Positions 56,501 to 64,000 of a DNA stretch of 64,000 nt are shown here, piece after piece. Below the pieces are notes generated by a model. That model made no database searches and was not told where the DNA came from. It worked only from the letters and a program-made list of their open reading frames with translations. The position numbers and the translations under genes were made by a program. This stretch comes from Enoplolaimus lenunculus. Its lineage: Eukaryota; Nematoda; Enoplea; Enoplida; Thoracostomopsidae. Location: assembly GCA_030248215.1 (NCBI GenBank), contig JASANG010001329.1:496001-560000 (forward strand), written 5' to 3'. The first letter of the stretch is position 1. Each line of letters starts with the position of its first letter.

Positions 56501-57511
56501 GTCGTTCATATTTCGCTGACCCCCAGTAGCTCTATATATATGATTATCGTTTGTCATTTGCCGTTGCGTGCCAGCAATAAATTGAGCTGAACTTGATTCA
56601 AAAATTTTGTCATAAATACAATTTTGACTTGCATCTTTATTATTATTATTATTATTATTATTATTGTTGTTGTTGTTGTTATTAGTAGTAGTATTTGGCT
56701 TATCCTGTGCATAACAACCGCTACAGTATTCGATTACTGGGTTCGGCTGCGGTTCGTTATTGTTAAAATCAGTGGTTTTGGAATAATTTAAATTAAAATC
56801 TGAATCTATAATATATTTCGCTGTGGGATCTTTAGAATGTAGTCTTGTTGGATTCGCGTTAAGGAACGTAGATGAAGGTAGGTCAAAAATGAGCGAAGTC
56901 GCTTTTGATTGACGTTTGCTTTTAGAATGTGACCGGATACGGACGTTTGCAAGTATATCCGGCGGTTGTTTTGTCGTCGGTAAGTTATCAGTTGTTTGCG
57001 CACGGCTTTGCAGATCACGCAGAAGTGCACAGTCTGGCGTTAAACCATTTGCGTTCGCGATATGCCTTAGTTCCGGATTACTTTGATATGTTGCCTCGAT
57101 GACGGAAGAATTTTCGTTGGGTAAACCAGTCAGCTTCGGCCTGGCGAGATGATGCGCAGCAAGACTTGCGTTACTGCTTCCTGAACAACTTCCAAGCGCA
57201 CTATCATCGTTGCTCGAGATTTGGGAAGTTATCGAACCGTTTTGAGGCGTTTGTCGACGTTTTTTCTCGTTGTTTATACCGCCTAGCCGGTGTGCAGTAA
57301 TACGAGCCAATGCTGTCATCGATCGTGAATTTCCGCTATTACTTGCGGGTTTGGTAATTGCTGCACCGGTGTTTTTGTTGTTATTGTTGTTGTTATTTTT
57401 AATAAATTTTTTAATCGGTAGTTGTATTTTAGTTGACCGCTGTGTCGTTGGCGGTAGATCGGTGCCAGATTTAGTGTGGTAGTAAATATGATCGTATGGC
57501 TGTTCGTTCAT
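50596..57511 (-). CDS. Suppressor-of-APC-domain coiled-coil protein (SAPCD-like)
   Basis: Nine exons: 56415-57511, 55427-55638, 54576-54724, 53810-53902, 53264-53321, 52803-52927, 51990-52085, 51326-51442, 50596-50802; 2154 nt, 717 aa, phases continuous. Residues 1-536 are disordered: Asn runs (one of about 15, from a trinucleotide repeat at 56637-56690), Ser-rich stretches, PPPSY at 445-449 (WW-domain-type ligand). About 537-610 match the Suppressor-APC domain, seen also in human APC: ERNLLYRGLQSATRLNDWYH versus the KERSLLLADLDKEEKEKDWY type, then EERLNYLRVHIAEINRRI. A second helix (630-678) has IDWLKQQNHLLS and LERERLQLIRELMHYRH; the C-terminus has PPPIP. No armadillo repeats follow, so SAPCD1/2-like rather than APC. 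SAPCD2 in vertebrates acts in polarity and spindle orientation. An in-frame stop precedes the ATG. Exon 5 and the exon 6 acceptor are least certain: skipping exon 5 and using an acceptor before 52949 also keeps frame. Confidence 0.75.
51128..51313 (+). mobile_element. MITE-A copy next to SAPCD-like exon 8
   Basis: GGCCGATGTAAAGATCAGGA, GCGGAACGTTTTTCAG, GCTTAG core, right end CTATTCAATGCATTGGCCAC. It ends about 13 bp from the donor of the exon at 51326-51442. Confidence 0.75.
52137..52192. repeat. 28-bp tandem duplication in an intron
   Basis: AGGTATGCGGATATAAAGCA plus ATTGTATC, twice without difference, about 50 bp upstream of the SAPCD-like exon 7 acceptor (minus-strand sense). Confidence 0.9.
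52486..52652. mobile_element. MITE-E copy
   Basis: CCCGTAGTCCGCTCACCTAG at left, AAACAAGGTTGAAAAATTTT core, CTTGGCTACGGTCCCG at right. Intronic. Confidence 0.65.
53640..53792. repeat. Dispersed repeat I, second copy
   Basis: CCCCTCTTGCAATGATCAAA, TTTTTTGTTTAAAATC, TTAGGGTGGG, GGGGGTATAGGGCTCGGCTG. It ends just before the SAPCD-like exon 4 donor. Confidence 0.45.
54455..54532 (-). repeat. TTAGGC-type hexamer tract (MITE-A core remnant)
   Basis: Six or more AAGCCT/TAGCCT hexamers without recognisable MITE-A ends, 30 bp from the SAPCD-like exon 3 (54576). Probably a fragment of a MITE-A core. Confidence 0.55.
55795..55957. mobile_element. MITE-E copy, diverged
   Basis: GTAGCCAGGTCACCTTGGTA at left; the core and right end are decayed (CAGGCCCG). 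Intronic. Confidence 0.5.
55978..56366 (+). mobile_element. MITE-B copy, well preserved, in SAPCD-like intron 1
   Basis: TA-flanked, ends CTGTAGTGACCCGAATAAG and CTATTATTCGGGTCACTACA plus G, inverted. It lies 48 bp from the donor of the long first exon. Confidence 0.85.
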
Positions 57512-57825
57512 ATTTGTAATAGGAATCGGTGTATATATTACCGTTTAATTTATTAATTTCTCATCAATTTTAATTTTGCACTGCAAAGAAATACCAAAAT
57601 GTTTACGAAACAATGATACATATTCGCGACGTTTGATAGAATTGATTACACAGCAAAATAAACGTTAACAACGTTTTAAAAACAGGAAAAATTCGTTGGT
57701 TTCAGATATGGCAAGAACTGACACATCTAAATTTTGGCTAAATCAAATAATTGCTCAAACAGTAGCTTGAAATTGATATCATGTGAGATAAATTATGCAC
57801 TTAAAAAACTTTCGCCAAAGTACAG

Positions 57826-57980
57826 AACAGGGCCGTAATAGTATTATAAGCTTGTACATAAGCATAAGCCTAAGCATTAAAATGAGCTTATACCTAAGCG
57901 TAAAGCCTAAACAATAAATTGTCTAAAGCTGAAGCTTACTCTATTGCGCAGTCCCACAGAAAAACGTTCCGCCCCTGTTA
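57826..57980 (-). mobile_element. MITE-A copy
   Basis: CAGAACAGGGCCGTAATAGT, TAAGCC-type core, CAGAAAAACGTTCCGCCCC. Upstream of the SAPCD-like gene. Confidence 0.7.
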
Positions 57981-57992
57981 GGTCGCTGCCAT

Positions 57993-58045
57993 CACTACTC
58001 AACAATAGCAACTTGACGATCGAGTCCGAGGGGATCACATTTTGT
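57993..58045. mobile_element. MITE-C remnant
   Basis: CATCACTACTCAACAATAGC, AACTTGACGATCGAGTCCGA and GGGGATCACATTTTGTTG align with the middle of MITE-C. No TTAA ends remain, so it is an old fragment. Confidence 0.55.
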
Positions 58046-58100
58046 TGATGCCCCTGTAACTACTGTGCATACTTGAATACCAGTCGTAGTGGGACTACAT

Positions 58101-58970
58101 TTATTGAGCGAAGCTCGAACGCACGTAAGCAATTAAGGTAATATGCAAATTAGTTATTAGCTAACTATTCATTTATCGATTTTGGAGGTTTTTAAGCAAT
58201 TTCCTAAGATTCCTCGCATCCAAGAACCCTTCAGCCACCCTAATAATTATTGAAATAATTTAAAGTCATAATTTTTTTCACGTCAATTAAGCAAATATGC
58301 AAATTAGCTATTAGCTAACTGTTCGATAATCGCTTTTAAAGGTTTGTAGACAATTTATTCAGATTCTTCGCTCCCGAAAACCCATTATTGCTGAAACTAG
58401 ATTGCTTGTAACCCTAATAATTAGTGAAACATTGTAAAAAACGCCTAATTTAACCTTATCAATTATGCTTATATGCAAATTATCTATTAACTAACTACTC
58501 AATTATCAGTTTTAGACGTTTGTAAACAATTTATTCAGACTGCTCGCACCAAAAAACCTTCACTGCAAATTATCTATTAGCTAACTGTTCAAGTATCGGT
58601 TTTGGAGGTTTGAAAACAGTGTAGGCAGATTTCTCGCGACCAAAAACCATTTAATGCTGAAATTAAATTTCTTCCAACTGTAATAATTAGCGGAATATTG
58701 TGGAAAGTCCTAATTTAGGCTTAATTAATTATGCAAATTAGCCTGCAGCTAATAAACGGCTTTAAATTATAAAACCCCAACACGAGGTTAACACCCCAGG
58801 ATAATTAGCTTTCAAACAAAAAAATTATCAATATCGGTTTAGCCGTTCCTGAGATTCTTTTCGGACGGACAGACGGACGGACGGACATCCACCTTCGACC
58901 CCCAAGTACAAAACATAAAACGCTTCGCGAAACTCCGAGCTTTGCTCCGAGTTTCGCTTCGCTCAATAAC
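58101..58970. mobile_element. ~870-bp element with TTATTGAGCGAAGC ends and internal repeats
   Basis: TTATTGAGCGAAGCTCGAAC at the left is inverted as GAGTTTCGCTTCGCTCAATA at the right. Between them lie about five copies of CAAATTAGCTATTAGCTAAC at irregular spacing (90-175 bp), and near the right end a GGACGGACAGACGGACGGAC tract. No gene. Class unknown; a non-autonomous element is likely. Confidence 0.55.
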
Positions 58971-58999
58971 AAAACAAGGTGCACTGTTGTTCGTATACA

Positions 59000-59840
59000 G
59001 TTTGTCCTTTGCTTACAGCTTGCGTTTGCTATAAAAGAACGGTCAAAACCAGGTACACGAGAAGCTAAGTATTAACAATCTCATACAGTTGAATCATCAT
59101 TAGCAGCCGCAAATATCGCGACAGAGGTTATTTCTTTGTTCGTTACTGGTAAAATTTTGAATAATTTTATCTCCACAAATTTACAACGGTATATAACATT
59201 TACTTGCGATGGAATTTGATAACACCAACACATTTAACGGCCAAAGCAAACAGTATTGTCAAACAAAATTAAAATCTGTGCTTGTTTACTTTCCCCGCTA
59301 CACAGGCGTGTTTATTTGACAGAAAACAACAGTCATCCCACATTACTGTTTATCATTTTCCTAAACTTAAGCCTAAGCCTAACTTAAAGGTGAAGCCAAG
59401 GCCCAGCAGTTGTGATAAAATGGACCTTAATACGACTTTCCGAATAACGAACAGTTCACGCGTTATAAAGCTGTCGAACGGTTCTGCAATCTGAGAATGT
59501 CAGTTTTCGATGGTACCTTCTTAGTAGATATTGACCGTCAAAAAACCGTGTTCGTATTCGTACTACTAATAAGCATACGAAATTTCTCCGTTACACATCG
59601 CATCTGCTTCACTATGGGAATTTATTGCAGTTTAACGAAATCTCGGTGTGTACTATGTGTGGACGCCATTTTGCGAATCTACGAAGTCATATTAGCCATT
59701 TTTACGTACACATTCTTTTCCAACAATGCACAGTACCGCTGCCCGATTGAACGCTTTGATCGCTTGAGCATTTGAAATCGTCAGGAGGAAAAACGTTTAA
59801 CGATACCCTCATAGCGGAAACCTTGGCATTTTTGCAGTTC
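59000..59840. other. Open stretches without assignment
   Basis: A plus-strand ATG frame 59497-59775 (92 aa, hydrophobic, five or more Cys) and a shorter one at 59282-59494 with Lys/Pro-rich sequence through an AAGCCT tract. Neither shows splice context or a recognised domain; probably not genes. Confidence 0.2.
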
Positions 59841-59849
59841 CCCCACATT

Positions 59850-59945
59850 ATAACAGTTTGCTTAGGCTTAGGCTTAGTTATAAGACTTTAGTTTCAGGCT
59901 TAGAAATATGCTTATACTACTTTTACGACGTTCAGCTCTATATGA
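59850..59945 (+). mobile_element. MITE-A right-half fragment
   Basis: GCTTAGGCTTAGGCTTAG, GAAATATGCTTATACTACTT, TTACGACGTTCAGCTCTATA. The left half is missing. Confidence 0.55.
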
Positions 59946-60087
59946 GCCATTTATGGCGGGAACCTTTCCATTGTGAGAGGAAGCTACAGAAGTGCTGAAA
60001 CTTTAATTCCTGAATGTTTACCATCTCGCAATATATACTTGATATATAATCCACAATGAGTACAAAATATTTACCTGGATTCCTCGC

Positions 60088-60236
60088 CCGTAGCCAGCCC
60101 ACCGTGCTATGGGGGGCTGAAAATTTTTCAGCAGGGGCATATAAGGGTTTTCGTTGACTGACAAGCAAGGTTGATAATTACCTAGGGGGGCAAAAAGTTT
60201 CCGGGAGCCTTAGCCCCCCTAGGCTACGGGCCGGCT
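60088..60236. mobile_element. MITE-E copy, best inverted ends
   Basis: GCCCGTAGCCAGCCCACCGT at left and CTAGGCTACGGGCCGG at right are inverted. Core AAGCAAGGTTGATAATTACC. About 149 bp; used here to define the family ends. Confidence 0.7.
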
Positions 60237-60297
60237 GTATTCTAATTTCACAGCTTGTTCTAAGTCACTTTTGAGCAGCACACTCGAAACTATCTGT

Positions 60298-60588
60298 TTA
60301 AATAACTAAAATGAATAGAATTTTAGTGAAAATTTTCACCAAACTATAAAACTTAACTAATTTGTTTATATGATATTTGCGAAAAGTTTGTCGTAATGCA
60401 CAGAAACTTCTTTTACTCGGCGTATACAGTTTGCAGCAACGCTCGCAAACAATCAAATTAATCTTTATACAGCGCTTTAGACAAGAATGCACGACTAAAG
60501 CGTTGTTAAAGTGAAAGAAACTCGACTTAAACTGTTTCAATGCTTGCGGCGACGGCGAAAACGTGTAAAGAATTTCGTTTCTCAGCAT
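60298..60588 (-). CDS. Possible small protein (96 aa)
   Basis: ATG-initiated frame MLRNEILYTFSPSPQALKQF with a central CERCCKLYTPSKRSFCAL and a basic hydrophobic tail. Two CxxC-like pairs are visible but no known fold. No splice context; could be chance. Confidence 0.2.
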   Translation of the reverse strand: MLRNEILYTFSPSPQALKQFKSSFFHFNNALVVHSCLKRCIKINLIVCERCCKLYTPSKRSFCALRQTFRKYHINKLVKFYSLVKIFTKILFILVI

Positions 60589-60828
60589 AATTCTTTATGC
60601 AGTAAGGCTCTTATACACATTTCATCATAGTTATTGTAATTTTCAGATTTTGGCACTACCATGACGTACGATTATGCATATGCTTAGGCTTATGTTTTGG
60701 CTCAGGTCCATGTTTGAACTCAATCTTTACGCTTGCGATGGCAAATGTACAAATACAACACAATACATATATGTTTTATATAGTATGTTCGTAGGAAGCT
60801 TAATTTGGCTAAAATTTAAATTACGACA

Positions 60829-60949
60829 GTTGAATCCGGGTAAAGAATTTGCTAACACGACTTATGCTTCGTACGGTACGCGTGACAAGATAATGTTGCA
60901 ACTACACAGTTTGGACGACTTTTTTCAACGAAAATTTACCGGAAGTTAA
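60829..60949 (+). CDS. Possible terminal exon
   Basis: After ttaaattacgacag the frame reads LNPGKEFANTTYASYGTRDK, IMLQLHSLDDFFQRKFTGS and TAA. Polar, protein-like; family and partner exons unknown. The acceptor lacks a good pyrimidine tract. Confidence 0.22.
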
Positions 60950-61244
60950 AACCATGCTAGAATGCAATCATTATTTCACCGCTTACCGCGCAAACACTAT
61001 GAATTCTAGTAAGTTTATTGCAAACATGAACGTTTACACCTGCATATTGGCTCTGCACCAGAAATGTGGGTAAGAATTTTTTATCCTCGGGTATACACAC
61101 GCAAAAAGATGTACCCGAGACGCACCTGTAATCCGCGCCTGAAGCTAACTCAGTTGTTTAATAATCGTAGGTTGTTTGCACTTTTATTAAGTTTTGCGTT
61201 ATAGCTTAAACGAATGTTATACAAGTAAGTTTACTAGAAACAAT

Positions 61245-61358
61245 AAAATTTCAAACCCAACTAAATAAAGCTCCGGACAGGAACTGACCAGAAGTACAAC
61301 TAAAATTTCAAACCCAACTAAATAAAGCACCGGACAGGAACTGACCAGAAGTAAAACT
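61245..61358. repeat. 57-bp tandem duplication
   Basis: Copies 61245-61301 and 61302-61358 (AAAATTTCAAACCCAACTAA...) differ at two positions. Non-coding. Confidence 0.9.
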
Positions 61359-61770
61359 GACAATAGCGTACGTTGTGCTCCTTAAAACTTAAAAGTTTGG
61401 CGTCGGTAACACTGTGAATTTTTACCCGCGCAATACCAATGTTAACCCGCGCTATACCCTCGTTTGAAATTCTTTACCCGACCCTTGTTTACCCGTGTGT
61501 ACTTGTGGGTAAAGACCAGATTGCTCTGCCCAGAACTATAAACCTGTTTCAAGAAATAAGAGCTTGTTCACGGAAATTAACAAGCTAAACTAATTAATTT
61601 TCCAAATTTTCTTGATACATTTAACATTTTAGAGTGTAGGTATTTCGTGCCTCAGTATAGAATAAGTTCTGAACAAAATCTGATGCATTAAGCGTAAAGT
61701 TTGAATCTATGACTAACCATAAGCTAAGTCTTAATGCCTCTGACTAAGTACTGCCACTGTTCTATACATA

Positions 61771-61980
61771 ATGGAGTTGGAAATTCATATACAAACACGA
61801 AAGTTGATGTGCAGTCAGCAAAAAAATAAACTTAATTCAATTGTACTCGAACATGCGTTGTGTACAGCTGACCCATGGTTAGTTATTAAAACTTCAGTTC
61901 TCAATCAAACGTCTTTCACAATTGACGTAGTTGTAGACGTCAAAAAAATTAAACAATTCCTTCGCTACTCAAACGAATAA
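61771..61980 (+). other. ATG-initiated open frame, 69 aa, unassigned
   Basis: MELEIHIQTRKLMCSQQKNK through TIDVVVDVKKIKQFLRYSNE*. Amphipathic and plausible, but isolated and unrecognised. Confidence 0.18.
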
Positions 61981-62024
61981 ACGTTATAAAGACACCGAAA
62001 CGGAGGTCGACTGCAAAATATGTG

Positions 62025-62205
62025 CCGCCCCGCCACCAGGAATTGTTTTTGTAGAGGGAGCATAAATATTTTACAACCGTGGGCAAGGAAAAAATTTTCG
62101 TAACGCAAAATTTTTTAATGCTCTTGAAAAAATTTAAAACCAGGGGCGAAAATTTCTGTTGGGGCAACCGGGTAACTTCCATGAACCCCACATAGCTACG
62201 GATTT
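62025..62205. mobile_element. MITE-E relative, decayed
   Basis: CGCCCCGCCACCAGGAATTG, GGGGCAACCGGGTAAC and CACATAGCTACGG recall MITE-E, with weak ends. Confidence 0.35.
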
Positions 62206-62209
62206 AAAA

Positions 62210-64000
62210 TTATGAAACAAACCGAGACAGAAATAGTCAAACAAAAAGAGTTAAAATTAAATTTTATTTAGCGAAAGATTAACCAACAACAAAAAAAACG
62301 AAAGTCTGATTCGAAATATCGAAACATATCTGTTTTTTCAAATGATTAATTTCGTCACTAAAGATACAAGGAATTCTTCTTTGTATATGTTGTTGTGCCT
62401 TAAAATGGTATAAAAATTTGTTCAAAATTTAGATTTTGGCAGAAGGAAAACTGCAAGACTCAATACGGCTGGAGAAAGGGAAGTTTTGGGAAGAAAAATG
62501 ACCCACGTATCAGCCTATTGAACCACAAGTTGACGAGCATTATATATAAAATCGTTTTAAATATTTTCTCAATGACTTAAATATTTGTGTATATTTCTAT
62601 ACAAAATTGCACTATATACACTGTATAAATGGTTTACAATGGTGTATTGAAAAAGGCCAGGCAAACGTGCCGCATCAACCGCTTCAAATTCATTTTGACA
62701 CGTAGAGGTGGTACATTTTTGAATAATCGTTAATGATTTGCCAACTTTATATTCAAATGTAAAACATTTTAGTCGCTTTTTAGGGCACCAACCCTCCAAT
62801 CAAAATTGTTGGGTTCACCATTGCATACTTTATACATGCATTGTATGCATAGACGGGCAACTTGAACTACTTGAACTATTGCGACGGCATCGGAGAACGT
62901 TTGAAAAACGGCAAATATTTCATATGTCATTCTCGACAGCAACAAAAATTCAGTCTGACATCGTAAAATTCGCATCAATCATGGTGTGGAATAAAAGAAA
63001 TTGGACACACGTCGACAGGGCGTTGAATGATGTCCTATAAATGAAAGTTTGAGTAGAAAAACATTCAGAGTCGATCTAAAATTGCAACGTTTTGTTGCAA
63101 TTTATTAATGTGCCGGATATTGCAGTCTCAGGTGGAGTTAACCATAAAAATTAAAGTTATCGAATTTATATTCAACAATGATGGTATCTCGTTGCTTTTT
63201 CACAAATAAGTTTATGCAATTCAATTATTTTTTTTCTGCTCAAGAAAAAGCAGATGGCCTAGTGTAATGACAATAAAACTGTATATGCTTAGTGCCGATT
63301 TTACGGTGATCCCAGAAAAAAGGTTGGGTGCAATATAGACACCATTTTTTGGCTGTAAGGTATCAAACTCATATTTCGTAAATAGTAATACCTATGATTT
63401 TTTTGAATGATCCTGGAAAATATTAAGTTAAAGTTACTTTGTAATTTCTATTAGTTTTTCGTAAATTAATTTATTCGAGCTTTAATAATTGAACTGGTGT
63501 AAGTTTTTAATCATGATGAGCAGCGAGTTCTAGCGGTAATCTCATCCTAACGTTAAACCTAAAATAGCTCAGGCTGATAACAGTTCAACATCATAGGAAA
63601 GGCCAAAGAATTTTTAGGACGATCACGTGGCGTAGAGATTTGATATTGTGGTGAAAATTGGTACAATTTTACTTAAAGATGGCTGAGCCCACTTGGATTG
63701 TCCCTGCCTTCGAGTCAAAATAGCTACTGGGTGTAATGAACATATCCAAATATAATATCGCTATATATGTGCGAGAAAAGCCGAGAAATATATATCTGAC
63801 GATACCTGAAACTGCATGTTTCAGCTATTGAAGCCAAATAGGTTAACATGGTACGATTGTTGTTTCAGAATCACTCACAAATATTCATAGATACCCGCAG
63901 ACGCGCAGCAAAAGCGGGCATGCTTCAGCTTTACAAAACCTAATATCGCGTTTGGTTTCCCGCTCGCTTCATTCGCTAAACGTCTACCACCATTACAGAC
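62210..64000. other. Gene-poor right edge
   Basis: AT-rich. One plus-strand open stretch (62738-63040) ends RRHRRTFEKRQIFHMSFSTA...RALNDVL* and overlaps a minus-strand frame; neither has clear splice signals or a family. Nothing else recognised. Confidence 0.35.

Overview
The window looks like a gene-sparse, AT-rich stretch of an invertebrate metazoan chromosome. The evidence is small exons (about 60-200 bp, apart from a few long ones) separated by large repeat-filled introns, GT/AG splice sites with tttcag-type acceptors, animal gene families (a voltage-gated potassium channel, UNC119, a Suppressor-of-APC-domain coiled-coil protein, a YitH-like GNAT acetyltransferase), and a very high load of short inverted-repeat DNA elements. 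I cannot fix the phylum. The frequent TTAGGC hexamers sit inside dispersed elements, so they are not evidence for nematodes.

Layout. 1-1130: edge of a broken BEL/Pao-like fossil. 1894-5935 (-): four-exon Kv channel gene. 6-16 kb: no confident gene; two 18-bp minisatellites (9.0-9.55 kb and 10.8-12.3 kb), a foldback element and many MITEs. 16100-20767 (-): complete five-exon UNC119. 21-27.7 kb: MITEs and unassigned open stretches. 27730-28310 (+): last exon of an unrecognised gene with a divergent relative at 40269-41132 (-). 29464-32902 (-): four-exon two-domain GNAT acetyltransferase. 33-40 kb: repeats plus possible plus-strand exons at 38.3 and 39.3 kb. 44156-47660: twelve-unit head-to-tail array of a piggyBac-type MITE carrying a tRNA-Gly-like segment. 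50596-57511 (-): nine-exon gene with a Suppressor-APC domain near its C-terminus. 57.5-64 kb: repeats and weak open stretches.

The four named genes were assembled by hand from both strands. Each was checked for reading-phase continuity: Kv 1899 nt, UNC119 657 nt, GNAT 924 nt and the Suppressor-APC gene 2154 nt are all exact multiples of three. The genes are unrelated in function and I see no operon-like arrangement.

The most unusual material is mobile. First is the piggyBac-like MITE with an internal tRNA-like promoter region. Two of its solo insertions sit beside a 27-29 bp direct duplication of their own flank, each copy ending in TTAA, and the 44 kb array has a near-identical 29-bp flank as its spacer. 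Second is a MITE family whose interior consists of TTAGGC-like hexamers. Third is a 206-bp tandem duplication in the Kv gene that copied an exon end together with its splice donor, with the donor G lost in the copy lying inside the intron.
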